Assembly: GCA_021166725.1 (NCBI GenBank)
Contig: JAJPES010000060.1
Span: forward strand, 1-64,000
Source: Burkholderiaceae bacterium
GTDB lineage: Bacteria; Pseudomonadota; Gammaproteobacteria; Burkholderiales; Burkholderiaceae_E
DNA length: 64,000 bases
Reading direction: 5' to 3'
The position numbers were made by a program, and so were the translations under genes. Positions 13,985 to 23,566 of the stretch are shown here, piece after piece (position 1 is the first letter of the stretch; each line of letters opens with the position of its first letter). The notes under the pieces were generated by a model. It did not search any database and was not told the origin of the DNA. It saw nothing but the letters and a program-made list of their open reading frames with translations.

Positions 13985-15784
13985 TCAGCGCTGCAGCACA
14001 TAGGTGCCGGGCGCATCGTCGATCGGCCGGTAGCCGCGCCGAGCGGTACCCATCGTCGACGGCGGCGCCACGCGCTCGCCCGATCGCGCGGCCAGCCATT
14101 CAACCCACTCGACCCACCACGATCCTTGCCGGGTTTCGGCGTGTCGCACCCACTCGTCCGCACCCAGGCAAAGGTCTGCGCGGTGCCGGGTGCCGACGCG
14201 GTAGCGGCGACGCGTGCGGCCCGGCTCGCTGACGATGCCGGCGTTGTGGCCGCCGCTGGTGAGCACGAAGCTCACGTCGCCGTCGACGAGGTAGTGGATC
14301 TTGTAGACCGAGCGCCACGGCGCGACGTGGTCGCGCTCGGTGCCGACCGCGAACACCGGGACGCGGATGTTCTGCAGCGCGGCCGGACGTCCTTCGACGA
14401 GGAAGCGACCCGCGGCCAGTTCGTTGTCGAGGTAGAGCCGTTGCAGATACTCGGTGTGCATCCGGTACGGCATGCGCGTGGAATCGGCGTTCCACGCCAT
14501 CAGGTCGATCATCGGCGCGCGCTCGCCCATCAGGTACTCCCGCACGCGTCGCGACCAGACCAGGTCGTTTGAGCGCAGCATCTGGAAGGCGCCCGCCATC
14601 TGGTCGGCCGACAGGAAGCCGCGGTTCCACATCATGCTCGCCAGGTAGTGCATCTGGCTGTCGTCGATGAACAGCGCCAGCTCCCCCGGTTCGGTGAAGT
14701 CGGTCTGCGCGGCCAGCAACGTGAGCGAGGCCAGTCGATCGTCGCCGCGGCAGGCCATGGCGGCGGCTGCGATCGACAGCAGCGTGCCGCCCAGGCAATA
14801 GCCCGTCGCATGCACCTTGCTGCCGGGCACGATGGCGTTGACTGCGTCGAGTGCTTCCATGACGCCGAGCCGGCGATAGTCGTCCATGTCGAGATCGCGG
14901 TCGACAGCGGTGGGATTGCGCCACGAGACGCAGAAGACCGTATGCCCCTTGCCCACGAGGTAGCGGATCAGCGAGTTGTGAGGCGACAGGTCGAGGATGT
15001 AGTACTTCATGATCCAGGCCGGCACGACCAGCACCGGCTCGGCGAACACCGATTCCGTCGTCGGTGCGTACTGGATCAGCTCGATGAGCGCGTTGCGGTG
15101 GACGACCTTGCCGGGCGTCACGGCGACGTCCTTGCCGACGACGAAATCTTCCGTCCCGACCGGTGGACGCTTCGTTGCCAGCCGGCCGACGTCTTCGAAC
15201 CAGTTGTGCAGCCCGCGCACGAAATTCATGCCGGCGGTCTCGACGGCCTTGTCGATCACTTCGGGGTTGGTCAAGGGGTGGTTCGACGGCGAGAACACGT
15301 CGAGCGCCTGGCGAGCGCCGAACGAGACGACGTCTTCGTGGTGCGGGCTCACGCCGGGAACGCCGTGGGTCACGTTGTGCCACCACTGTTGTTGCAGGAG
15401 AAAAGCCTGCGACCACAGGGAGAAGGGCGGCCGGTTCCAGTCGTCACCGGTGAAGCGATAGTCCCCGGGCAGCGCTTCGATGCACGGCGGCGTCGCAGGG
15501 TCGACGGCGGAGGCCATCAGGCACGACAGCAGTCGCGTGGATTTTTCGTGGGCCTTGAACGCCAGCTCCATCTGCTTGCCGGGGGCGATCGCCAGATGCA
15601 TCGACCAGTCGAACAGGGCCAGCGCCAGCGCAGCCGGCGACATGCCGCCGCTCCATCGCGCGCGCTGCGCGGTCGACATCCGGTCGACCGCCCGGAAGCC
15701 CTCGTACGACTGCATCGTGTCGGCGGGCACGGGCGGGATCGCGGCGTTGCCCGCAGCAATTGCCGTTTGTTTCGAGGGAATCAT
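13985..15784 (-). CDS. phaC: class I poly(R)-hydroxyalkanoate synthase
   Basis: PhaC polymerises (R)-3-hydroxyacyl-CoA into storage polyester on the granule surface. The 599-residue protein has the alpha/beta-hydrolase core with the modified lipase box GYCLGG (nucleophile Cys330), the charge-relay Asp near residue 485 in VGTERDHVAPW, and His513 in SGGHNAGIV. The upstream segments RPPFSLWSQAFLLQQQWW and NHPLTNPEVIDKA are characteristic of class I enzymes. The start has a strong AAGGAG ribosome site. It lies 16 bases after the lpxR-like gene, so it is part of the efflux operon. No phaA, phaB or phasin gene is nearby, so this may be an extra copy. Confidence 0.94.
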   Translation of the reverse strand: MIPSKQTAIAAGNAAIPPVPADTMQSYEGFRAVDRMSTAQRARWSGGMSPAALALALFDWSMHLAIAPGKQMELAFKAHEKSTRLLSCLMASAVDPATPPCIEALPGDYRFTGDDWNRPPFSLWSQAFLLQQQWWHNVTHGVPGVSPHHEDVVSFGARQALDVFSPSNHPLTNPEVIDKAVETAGMNFVRGLHNWFEDVGRLATKRPPVGTEDFVVGKDVAVTPGKVVHRNALIELIQYAPTTESVFAEPVLVVPAWIMKYYILDLSPHNSLIRYLVGKGHTVFCVSWRNPTAVDRDLDMDDYRRLGVMEALDAVNAIVPGSKVHATGYCLGGTLLSIAAAAMACRGDDRLASLTLLAAQTDFTEPGELALFIDDSQMHYLASMMWNRGFLSADQMAGAFQMLRSNDLVWSRRVREYLMGERAPMIDLMAWNADSTRMPYRMHTEYLQRLYLDNELAAGRFLVEGRPAALQNIRVPVFAVGTERDHVAPWRSVYKIHYLVDGDVSFVLTSGGHNAGIVSEPGRTRRRYRVGTRHRADLCLGADEWVRHAETRQGSWWVEWVEWLAARSGERVAPPSTMGTARRGYRPIDDAPGTYVLQR

Positions 15785-15800
15785 TCGTTTCTCTCCTTCT

Positions 15801-17003
15801 TCAGAATTCCAGGCTCAACGCGATCGATCCGAAGGCATGTCGTTCGAGCTGCTCGTCGAACTCGCGCGTGCGCCAGACGCGCATCAGCGCGAGCCGGATT
15901 CCGCGGCCGGCGACGAGCCACTGGCCGCTGATGCCGATCGCCGCTTGCGCAACCCAGGGGCGGCGGCTGACGTGGTGGCTGCTTCGAAACAGATTGCCGT
16001 CGAGCGAGAAATCCCAGGCAACGGCCTTCGCCTCCAGATTCGCGAATACGTGCGCGCCGGGCCGAGGCGCCGCCGCGGATTGCGGTTGCGTCGTGCGCAG
16101 CGCCGATGCAAAGGATGGCGGCCGGTTCTCGGCGCCGGGACGAGTCGGATAGCTGCCGAAATCGTTGGGCAGGTTCCATCCTGCGCGGAACTCGATGCCG
16201 ACGTTGGCTGCAGTCTCGATATTGCCCAGGCGCAGGGCGTGGCTGCCGATGGCGTCGCCTCGCCATCCCGGTTGAACGGCGCCGTCGGCCCACGGCTTGA
16301 ACTTGCGCTCCATCACGAGCTGGAAAGCCGGTTCGTTGCGAAGCTGATGGTCCCAGCCGCGGAAACACTCGAAACCACGCACCCGATGCACCAGGTGCTG
16401 CGACTGTTCGGCGAGCGACAACGGACCGATCACGCCCAGCGTGAGCTCGCGGGTGTCGAGCATCTCGTAGCCGGCGCCCGGGGGATGCGTGCGCCGGTTC
16501 CAGGCCAGGCCCATGTACAGAAGCCCCGCGTAGGGGCGGTCGTCACGGATCAGCTCGGTGCGTTCATTGTCCGCGGGCGTGTACATCGCCTGGCCGATCC
16601 GGACCACGACGTTTTGTGACGCTGCGGCGTCGCCGGCGCTGCGCCGGAACCCTGGATCGGCCCAGGCAATGAAGCGGCTGTACAGCTCGAGGGGCAGCGG
16701 CAGGCAATCCGGACGCAAGCGGCCTTCCAGATCGTGAGACACGAGGGCGAGCGCCACCCCGTTCGTGTAGTTGCGGTCGCTGCCGACGAACAGATCGTTC
16801 TCCAGGCGCAGCGTGCCGCCGCGCCAGCGCAGGGTCTGTTCCGGCGTACAGGGTTCCTGTCCGATCGTCGGGACTGATTCCGAAGCGTGCTCGCCGGCGG
16901 GGGCGAGCATCGGGGCCGACAACAGCAGGGCTGCAAGGCAATACGTGATCTCCCTGCGCGGGTAGCGGCCGGTCGGCTCGCTGCGGCCGAAGACCGGGTT
17001 CAT
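15801..17003 (-). CDS. LpxR-like outer membrane lipid A deacylase family protein
   Basis: The 400-residue protein belongs to the LpxR/DUF2219 family of outer-membrane beta barrels, some of which remove the 3'-acyloxyacyl group of lipid A. It has a signal sequence (hydrophobic ITYCLAALLLSAPMLAPAGE). The signature follows: LRLENDLFVGSDRNYTNGVALAL holds the conserved Asn, Asp and Thr, and RDDRPYAGLLYMGLAW is the second block. The C-terminus ends SIALSLEF with a terminal Phe, as in outer-membrane proteins. The start ATG overlaps the nodT stop as ATGA. A role in envelope remodelling linked to efflux is plausible, but enzymatic activity is not proven by sequence. Confidence 0.85.
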   Translation of the reverse strand: MNPVFGRSEPTGRYPRREITYCLAALLLSAPMLAPAGEHASESVPTIGQEPCTPEQTLRWRGGTLRLENDLFVGSDRNYTNGVALALVSHDLEGRLRPDCLPLPLELYSRFIAWADPGFRRSAGDAAASQNVVVRIGQAMYTPADNERTELIRDDRPYAGLLYMGLAWNRRTHPPGAGYEMLDTRELTLGVIGPLSLAEQSQHLVHRVRGFECFRGWDHQLRNEPAFQLVMERKFKPWADGAVQPGWRGDAIGSHALRLGNIETAANVGIEFRAGWNLPNDFGSYPTRPGAENRPPSFASALRTTQPQSAAAPRPGAHVFANLEAKAVAWDFSLDGNLFRSSHHVSRRPWVAQAAIGISGQWLVAGRGIRLALMRVWRTREFDEQLERHAFGSIALSLEF

Positions 17004-18481
17004 CGGTCGCTCGTGCTGCCCCGCCCGAGCGACGCCTGCGCAGGCGACGTCGAAATCGCAGCCGGTGCATCCCACCCGCCGCCGAGCGCCTTGTATAGCG
17101 CCACCAGTTGCATGGCGGCCGCCGTGTGTGCGCGCGCGTTCGCACTCTCGGCCTCGTGAAGCAGGCGCTCGGCGGCCATCAGCTCGACGAGCGAGATGTC
17201 GCCTGCCGCGTAGCGCGCCTGGGCGTGCGCGTGGCTGCGACGGTTCGCATCCAGCGCGATCGTGCGCCGTGCGAGCGTGTCGAGCCCGGCGTGGTAGTCG
17301 CCAAGCGCCCGCTCCGCGTCGGCGAGCGCGGCGAGCACCGCCTGCACGTAGGCGAGCAGCGCCTGCCGCTCGGCTGCCTCGCGCACACGGATCTCCGCGC
17401 GCACGCGACCGCCGTCGAACAGTCGCCAGGAAACAAGCGGCAGGATCGAGAAGCGTGCGCTCGATGCATCGAGCCAGTCGCCGGCGTCGAGCGCCTGAAA
17501 TCCGCCGCCGATGCCGATCGACAGCTTCGGGAACAACTCGGCGGTGGCGACGCCGATATCGGCCGTGCTCGCCGCCAGCCGTCGCTCCGCGGCCAGTACG
17601 TCGGGGCGGCGGCGAAGCACGTCGGCGCGCTCGCCGACCGGCAGCGCGCGCAACGTGATCGATTGCGGTACGGAGTCGGCCAGGGCCAGTTTGCTCTCGG
17701 GCGGCTCGCCCAGCAGCACGCCCAGGCCGAGCACGGCCGCACGCTGGCGGGCGCGCAACCCGGGCAGCGCGGCGTTCGCGGCGGCCCATTGTCCGTAGGC
17801 CGCGTGCACGTCGGCTGCGGACTCATCGCCCGCCGCCTGGCGCCTGCGGACCAGCTCGAGCGTCTGCTGCAAGGTGGCCGCCATCGCCTGTTGCGCACGC
17901 AACTCGTATGCCGCGCCGACCGCGCCGAACCAGGTACGGGCGACCTCGGCGACGATGCGCATGCGCGCGCCCTGCGCGTCGGCTTCGCTTGCCTGCATCT
18001 TCGCCTGCGCGCTCTCGAGTGCTCGCCGCCGGGCGCCGAAGGCGTCGACCTCCCAGGACGCATCGAATCCGGCGTCGTGAATCGTCTGCGTTGCCGTCAG
18101 GCCGGGAATGGTGCCGATCGGCAGCGCACCGTTTTCGCTTTGCCGACGCCGGTTGACGCTGGCGCCGGCCGAAACGACGGGCGACTGACCGCCGGCGACG
18201 CGGTCGCGCAGCGCGCGCGCCTCGTCGATGCGCGCCGCAGCCTGGCGCAGATCGAGGTTGCGTGCGAGCGCCGTGTCGACGAGACGTTCGAGTACGGGAT
18301 CGTCCAGCGTCGCCCACCAGCGAGCGAGGTCCGCCGGCGCCGCGTCGTCCACGGCGGCGTCGCTCCAGCCGTTGCCGGGGGCGACCCGCGGGGGGGCGTG
18401 ATAGTCGGGACCGACCGTCGTGCAGGCGGTGAGCAATGCGGCGAGGAACATGCCGCCGAGCAGCAGCGTGCGGTGAGTCAT
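17000..18481 (-). CDS. NodT/OprM family outer membrane efflux lipoprotein
   Basis: This 493-residue TolC-like protein is the outer-membrane channel of the efflux system encoded upstream. The signal peptide ends in a lipobox (FLAALLTACTTVGPDY), so the mature N-terminal Cys is lipidated. PDYHAPP, the two repeated helical halves and LFPKLSIGIGGGFQ are family landmarks. It overlaps the ABC permease upstream by 4 bases (ATGA) and the lpxR-like gene downstream by 4 bases. It would join the HlyD-type adaptor across the periplasm. Confidence 0.93.
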   Translation of the reverse strand: MTHRTLLLGGMFLAALLTACTTVGPDYHAPPRVAPGNGWSDAAVDDAAPADLARWWATLDDPVLERLVDTALARNLDLRQAAARIDEARALRDRVAGGQSPVVSAGASVNRRRQSENGALPIGTIPGLTATQTIHDAGFDASWEVDAFGARRRALESAQAKMQASEADAQGARMRIVAEVARTWFGAVGAAYELRAQQAMAATLQQTLELVRRRQAAGDESAADVHAAYGQWAAANAALPGLRARQRAAVLGLGVLLGEPPESKLALADSVPQSITLRALPVGERADVLRRRPDVLAAERRLAASTADIGVATAELFPKLSIGIGGGFQALDAGDWLDASSARFSILPLVSWRLFDGGRVRAEIRVREAAERQALLAYVQAVLAALADAERALGDYHAGLDTLARRTIALDANRRSHAHAQARYAAGDISLVELMAAERLLHEAESANARAHTAAAMQLVALYKALGGGWDAPAAISTSPAQASLGRGSTSDR

Positions 18482-19605
18482 TGCAGGCGTCCACGGACGA
18501 ATACGGTGGCCGTCGTGAGCGTTACGAGTGCGATGATCGCCAGGGGCCAGAGACTGGCGAAGATGTCGCTGATCGTCATCGCCGCGAGGAAGCTGCCCTC
18601 GACGATGACCAGGAAATGCGTCAACGGAATCGCCTGCGCGAGCCATTGCAGCAGCGCCGGCATGTTCTCCACGGGCGTGGCAAAGCCCGACATCAGGACC
18701 GCCGGCACGCCGATCGCGAAGGCGCCGAGGATGGCCTGCTGCTGCGTGGCGCTGACGGCCGAGATCATCAGGCCGATGCCGACCACCGACAGGATGAACA
18801 GCGCGAGGCTCGCGAGCAGCAGCCAGAACGAGCCGCTGAACGGGGTCCGGAACAGCCACACGCCGGACGCGATCATCAGCAGCCCCAGCACGGTGCCGAT
18901 CGCCAGTGCCGGCAGGCACTTCGACACGATGATCTCGGGCGTGGAGGTGGGCGAGACCAGCAACTGGTCGAAGGTGCCCAGTTCGCGTTCGCGCGCGATC
19001 GACAGCGACGTGATCAGCAGCGCGCTGAAGAGCGCGAGGATGCCCGTCAGGCCGGGAACGATGAACCACCGATAGACGAGATTCGGATTGAACCAGTTGC
19101 GCACCGCTACCGGCGCGGCTGCGACGGCGGCCTCGGGCACGGCTTCGGCGCCGACGTCGGCCGCGATCGCCGCGAGATAGCCGACCACGATCTGCCCGGA
19201 GTTGCTGCGTCGTCCGTCGACCAGCACCTGCACCCGGCCGCTGTCGCCGGCGGCGATCCTGCGCGAGAAGTCCGCCGGGATGTCTAGCGCGGCGATCACC
19301 GTGCCGCGCTCGATCAGGCCGCGCAGCGCACGGCTGTCGTCGACGTGCCGCACCTTCGTGACGAACCCGGTGCCGTCGAGCCGCTGGATCAGTTCGCGCG
19401 ACCAGCGGCCCGCGTCCTGGTTGTGCACGGCGATGTCGACGTTGCGCACTTCCAGCGTGGCGGCGAATGCGAACACGAGCAGCTGCAGCAACGGTGGCAC
19501 CAGGACGACCATCCGGCTGCGCGGATCGCGCAGGACGCTGAGCACCTCCTTCGTGAACTGCGCGCGCAGACGCGTGAGGTCGAAGCGATCGGAGCGCCAC
19601 GCCAT
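18478..19605 (-). CDS. ABC-2 type transporter permease (YbhR/YhhJ-like)
   Basis: The 375-residue protein has the ABC-2 permease plan: an N-terminal membrane helix after RAQFTKEVLSVLRDPRS, a large periplasmic domain (residues about 50-180), then five C-terminal helices. The motif ERELGTFDQLLVSP before the second helix is characteristic. The E. coli counterpart is YbhR. Together with the adjoining second permease and the double ATPase it forms the inner-membrane exporter. The next gene upstream ends 3 bases before its start. Confidence 0.93.
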   Translation of the reverse strand: MAWRSDRFDLTRLRAQFTKEVLSVLRDPRSRMVVLVPPLLQLLVFAFAATLEVRNVDIAVHNQDAGRWSRELIQRLDGTGFVTKVRHVDDSRALRGLIERGTVIAALDIPADFSRRIAAGDSGRVQVLVDGRRSNSGQIVVGYLAAIAADVGAEAVPEAAVAAAPVAVRNWFNPNLVYRWFIVPGLTGILALFSALLITSLSIARERELGTFDQLLVSPTSTPEIIVSKCLPALAIGTVLGLLMIASGVWLFRTPFSGSFWLLLASLALFILSVVGIGLMISAVSATQQQAILGAFAIGVPAVLMSGFATPVENMPALLQWLAQAIPLTHFLVIVEGSFLAAMTISDIFASLWPLAIIALVTLTTATVFVRGRLQ

Positions 19606-19608
19606 TGC

Positions 19609-20808
19609 TCAGGCTTCCAGGTTCTTGCGCGTGGCGCCTCGGGCCAGCACGAAGAACAGCACACCGATCGCGGCCATCGCGAGCAGGTCGGGCGCGAGCA
19701 CGGCCCAGACGTCGCCGGCGAGGAACACGGTCTTCAACGACGAAACGAAGTAGCGCGTCGGAATCAGCCAGGTGAGCGCCTGGATCGGCGCCGGCATGGC
19801 GTCGATCTCGAACAGGAAGCCCGACAGCATGAACGCGGGCAGGAAGCCGGAGAACAGTGCGATCTGCGCCGCGAGGAACTGGTTGCGTGCGAGCGAGGAG
19901 ATCAGCAGCCCCTGGCCCAGCGCAGGCACCATGAAGACCGCCGACAGCACGAGCAGCACGACGAGGGAGCCGCGAAGCGGAACGTCGAACACGAAGACGG
20001 ACAGCGCAGTGGCGGCGAGCGTCGCCAGCATCCCCAGCACGAAGTAGGGCAGCAGCTTGCCGACGAGGATTTCCGCTACCGAGGCCGGCGTGGAGAGCAC
20101 CGCCTCCATCGTGCCGCGCTCCCATTCGCGCGCGACCACCAGCGCGGTCAGCATCGTGCCGATGATCGCCATGATGATCGCGATCGATCCGGGCACCAGC
20201 GAGCGGCGGCTCTCCAGTTCGGCGTTGAACCAGTAACGGGGCTCGAGCGCAACCACGGTCGTCGCGGCTGCGGTGCCGAGTCCGGCGCGCCAGGTCTGCA
20301 CGACGCCCTGTGCGTAGTTGGAAACGAAGTTGGCGGTGTTCGGTTGCGAACCGTCGGTGACGACCTGCACGAGCGGCTCGCCGCTGCGCTCGGCCAGGCG
20401 GCGCTCGAAGTCCTGCGGTATGACCACGAAGCCGCGTAGCCGGCCCGCGACTACGTCGTCGGCGACCTCGCGCCGGTCGTGCGCGAAGCGCACGTCCAGG
20501 TAGCGCGTGCCGGCGAAGGCGGCGGCGAGCGCCTGCGCCGATGCGCCCTGCGATTCGACGACGACGCCGATGCGCACCTTGCGCACGTCGAGCGATACCG
20601 CATAGGCGAAGAGGAACAGCAGCACCACCGGCAACACGAACGCGATCAGCAGCGTGGAGGGATCGCGCAGCGCCTGCAGGCTTTCCTTGTACACGAGCGC
20701 ACGCAGGCGACGCGCATCGAAACGGCGCGTGGCATCGAAAGCTGCGCCGACGCGTCGCTCCGAGCGAGCCCCGCGATTGGCGCGATCGACGCCCACGACA
20801 CGGTTCAT
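19609..20808 (-). CDS. ABC-2 type transporter permease (YbhS-like)
   Basis: This second ABC-2 permease (399 residues) has the same plan: a cytoplasmic leader with LRALVYKESLQALRDPSTLL, one helix, a periplasmic domain with FVVIPQDFERRLAE, and a helical C-terminal half starting at WERGTMEAVLSTP. Its start overlaps the ATPase stop as ATGA, which fixes the start codon. It corresponds to YbhS of E. coli. The pair probably acts as a heterodimer, by analogy with that system. Confidence 0.93.
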   Translation of the reverse strand: MNRVVGVDRANRGARSERRVGAAFDATRRFDARRLRALVYKESLQALRDPSTLLIAFVLPVVLLFLFAYAVSLDVRKVRIGVVVESQGASAQALAAAFAGTRYLDVRFAHDRREVADDVVAGRLRGFVVIPQDFERRLAERSGEPLVQVVTDGSQPNTANFVSNYAQGVVQTWRAGLGTAAATTVVALEPRYWFNAELESRRSLVPGSIAIIMAIIGTMLTALVVAREWERGTMEAVLSTPASVAEILVGKLLPYFVLGMLATLAATALSVFVFDVPLRGSLVVLLVLSAVFMVPALGQGLLISSLARNQFLAAQIALFSGFLPAFMLSGFLFEIDAMPAPIQALTWLIPTRYFVSSLKTVFLAGDVWAVLAPDLLAMAAIGVLFFVLARGATRKNLEA

Positions 20809-22544
20809 GCGCTCGGCTCGTCGACGAGGTCGGCGGTCGCGACGAGATGGATGAATGCGTCTTCCATCGTCGGGTCGGGTCGTTCGTCGTCGGCTGCGCC
20901 GCGCTTGAGCGCGTCGGGGGTGTCGAGCGCTATCAGCCGGCCGCCGTACAGCATCGCCACGCGATCGCAGTACTCGGCCTCGTCCATGAAGTGCGTGGTG
21001 ACCATCACCGTCACGCCCTTGCGTGCGAGGCCGTTGATATGCGTCCAGAATTCGCGTCGCGTGATCGGGTCCACGCCCGAGGTCGGCTCGTCCAGGAAAA
21101 GTACGGGCGGCCGATGCATCAGCGCGCAGGCCAGCGCCAGACGCTGCCTGTGTCCGAGCGGCAGCGAGTCGGGCGCGGAGGACAACCACGCCGAGAGATC
21201 GAAGGTATCGATCATTTCGTCGATGCGCTCGCGTCGCGTGCTGCCCTCCAGGCCGTACACGCCGGCGGAGAATTCGAGGTTCTGGCGCACCGAGAGCAGG
21301 CCGTAGAGCGAGAACTTCTGCGCCATGTAGCCGAGCCGCGCCTTCGCGGCGCCGGTCGCGCGTCGCAGGTCGATGCCCGCCACCTTCGCTTCGCCGTGCG
21401 TGGGCTTCAGCAGTCCGCACAGCATCTTGAAGGTGGTCGACTTGCCGGCGCCGTTCGGGCCGAGCAGGCCGAAGATCTCGCCTTTGCCCACTTCGAAGCT
21501 GACGTTGTCGGTGGCGGTGAAGTCGCCAAAGCGCCTGGTCAGGTCGCGGCAGGAGACGGCGATGTCCGATTCGAGCTTCACCGGGGTCAGGCGCTCGGCC
21601 AGCGCGGAAGTTCCGCCGGGGCCGCCGCCCAGCAGATCGATGAAGGCGTCCTCGAAGCGTGCCGGTACCGGGGCGAGGCGGGCACCGATGCGTTCGGCCA
21701 GTGCGCGGATTTCCTCGTCGCCCGTGTCGGGGCGCAGCACCATGCGCACCCCGGCGCCCTGGATCACGCCGTCGCCGACGCTCGGCAAATCCAGAGCCTG
21801 CGCAAGTACGGCACGACGCTGCTGGCCGACGTCCTCGAGACGGAAGCTGCGCCGTTCGAGGCGGCCGGTGAGATCGCCGGGGGGCCCGTCGAAGGCGAGT
21901 TGTCCCTCGTTGAGCAGCAGCACGCTGTCACAGCGCTCGGCCTCGTCGAGATAGGCGGTGGACCAGACCACTGCCATGCCTTCGTCTGTCAGCGCCTGCA
22001 CCATGCGCCACAGCTCCTGGCGGCTCACCGGATCGACGCCGACACCGGGCTCGTCGAGCAGCAGCACCGCAGGTCGGGCCATCAGCGCGCAGGCCAGGCC
22101 CAGCTTCTGCTTCATTCCGCCGGAGAGCTTGCCGGCCAGGCGTCCGGTGAATGGAGCGAGCCGCGTGAACTCGAGCAGTTCGGAGAACAAACCTTCGTGC
22201 CGCGCGGCAACCATCCCGCGCAGTTGCGCGTACAGGCGCATGTTCTCCATCACCGACAGGTCTTCGTATAGACCGAAGCGCTGCGGCATGTAGCCGCTGA
22301 CTACGTGGATCGCGTCGTTGTCGCGCACGACGTCGAATCCGGCCAAAGTGGCCCGCCCGGCTTCGGGCACCAGCAATCCGGTGAGGATGCGCATCAGCGT
22401 CGTCTTGCCCGCGCCGTCGGGGCCGACGAGGCCGGTTAGTCTTCCGTACTCGATGCGCGCGTTCAGGCCGCGCAGCGCATGCACGTCGCCGAAGCGCTTC
22501 TTCACGCCATCGATGACGACGGCGGCTTCGCTGTCGCGCGTCAT
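20805..22544 (-). CDS. ABC transporter ATP-binding protein with two ATPase domains (YbhF-like)
   Basis: The 579-residue protein contains two nucleotide-binding domains in one chain. The first has GPDGAGKTT (Walker A), LSGGMKQKLGLA (signature) and LLLDEPGVGVDP (Walker B). The second has GPNGAGKSTTF, LPLGHRQRLALA and LFLDEPTSGVDP. In the second half the signature LSGGQ is replaced by LPLGH, so the two sites may not be equal, as in other asymmetric ABC exporters. The gene overlaps both neighbours by 4 bases. The E. coli counterpart, YbhF, drives a multidrug and cation exporter. Confidence 0.95.
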   Translation of the reverse strand: MTRDSEAAVVIDGVKKRFGDVHALRGLNARIEYGRLTGLVGPDGAGKTTLMRILTGLLVPEAGRATLAGFDVVRDNDAIHVVSGYMPQRFGLYEDLSVMENMRLYAQLRGMVAARHEGLFSELLEFTRLAPFTGRLAGKLSGGMKQKLGLACALMARPAVLLLDEPGVGVDPVSRQELWRMVQALTDEGMAVVWSTAYLDEAERCDSVLLLNEGQLAFDGPPGDLTGRLERRSFRLEDVGQQRRAVLAQALDLPSVGDGVIQGAGVRMVLRPDTGDEEIRALAERIGARLAPVPARFEDAFIDLLGGGPGGTSALAERLTPVKLESDIAVSCRDLTRRFGDFTATDNVSFEVGKGEIFGLLGPNGAGKSTTFKMLCGLLKPTHGEAKVAGIDLRRATGAAKARLGYMAQKFSLYGLLSVRQNLEFSAGVYGLEGSTRRERIDEMIDTFDLSAWLSSAPDSLPLGHRQRLALACALMHRPPVLFLDEPTSGVDPITRREFWTHINGLARKGVTVMVTTHFMDEAEYCDRVAMLYGGRLIALDTPDALKRGAADDERPDPTMEDAFIHLVATADLVDEPSA

Positions 22545-23566
22545 CGGGCGCCGTTCCCGGCCGCGGCGCCCGGCTGATCATCGACCTCGATCGTCACCGG
22601 CATGCCCTGGCGCAACGCATCGTCCGCGTCGTCCACGACGATTCGCAATCGGTAGACGAGGTCGGTGCGCAGGTCGGCGGTTTCCACCGTCTTCGGCGTG
22701 AATTCCGCCCGGGGCGAGACGAAGCCGACCTGCCCGCGATAAGCCCTTGCCGACGAATCGGTGAGCACGCGCACCGGCGTGCCGGGCGCGACGCGACCGA
22801 GTTCCGGCTCGTCGACGTAGGCGCGCACGTACACCGGCGCATCGAGGCTGAGGCTGTACACGGAGCTCTGGCTCGAGACCATGCTGCCCGGTTCGCGTGC
22901 GCGCGCGATCACGGTGCCGTCGCTCGGTGCATGCAACACGGTATCGGCCAGCGCCGTTGCCGCCTGCGCGCGTGCCGCCTCGGCAGAGGCCAGGCGCGCT
23001 TCGGCAGCCGACACGTCTTCGCGGCGAAAGCCTTCGGTGGCCTGCGACAGTGCCGCGCGTGCTGCCTTGACGCCGGCGATCGCCTGCTCGTATCCCGCCC
23101 GCGCGGCGTCCACGGTTCGCTGGCTGCTGGCGCCCGAGGCGAGCAGGACGCTCTGGCGATGCAGGTTCCGTTCGGCATCGTCGGCCACTGCCGAGGCACG
23201 ATTCAGCGCTTCACGCGCCTGTGCGATTTCCTGCGGACGCAGCCCGCGCCGCATCTTGGCGAACTCCGCTTGCGCGATCCGCACCGACGCTTCGGCCGCC
23301 GCGAGCGCGTCTTCGTAGGGCGTGGCGTCGATCGTGGCCATGCGGGTGCCGGCGGTGACGACGTCGCCTTCGTCGAAGACCATCTGTGCGACGCGTCCGG
23401 GCTGGCGGAAGGCCAGTTGCACCTCGCGGATATCGACGTTGCCGTATAGGCGCAGAACACCGTCGTCGCCGGCCCGGTGCTGCAGCCATGCGTACGCACC
23501 GCCTGCTGCGACCAGCGCGACGGCGGCAGCGACGAGGATCGACCTTGCCTTCTTCCCCATCGTCAT
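22541..23566 (-). CDS. HlyD family membrane fusion protein (YbhG-like)
   Basis: The 341-residue adaptor has one N-terminal membrane anchor (SILVAAAVALVAAGGAYAWL), a beta-barrel/lipoyl part (LYGNVDIREVQLAFRQPGRV) and a long alpha-helical hairpin rich in Ala, Glu and Arg around residues 85-210. A second lipoyl half follows (VLHAPSDGTVIARAREPGSMV). It bridges the inner-membrane ABC transporter and the NodT channel. Two in-frame ATGs six bases apart are possible starts; the outer one, 23564-23566, gives an ATGA overlap with tetR and was chosen. Confidence 0.94.
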   Translation of the reverse strand: MTMGKKARSILVAAAVALVAAGGAYAWLQHRAGDDGVLRLYGNVDIREVQLAFRQPGRVAQMVFDEGDVVTAGTRMATIDATPYEDALAAAEASVRIAQAEFAKMRRGLRPQEIAQAREALNRASAVADDAERNLHRQSVLLASGASSQRTVDAARAGYEQAIAGVKAARAALSQATEGFRREDVSAAEARLASAEAARAQAATALADTVLHAPSDGTVIARAREPGSMVSSQSSVYSLSLDAPVYVRAYVDEPELGRVAPGTPVRVLTDSSARAYRGQVGFVSPRAEFTPKTVETADLRTDLVYRLRIVVDDADDALRQGMPVTIEVDDQPGAAAGNGAR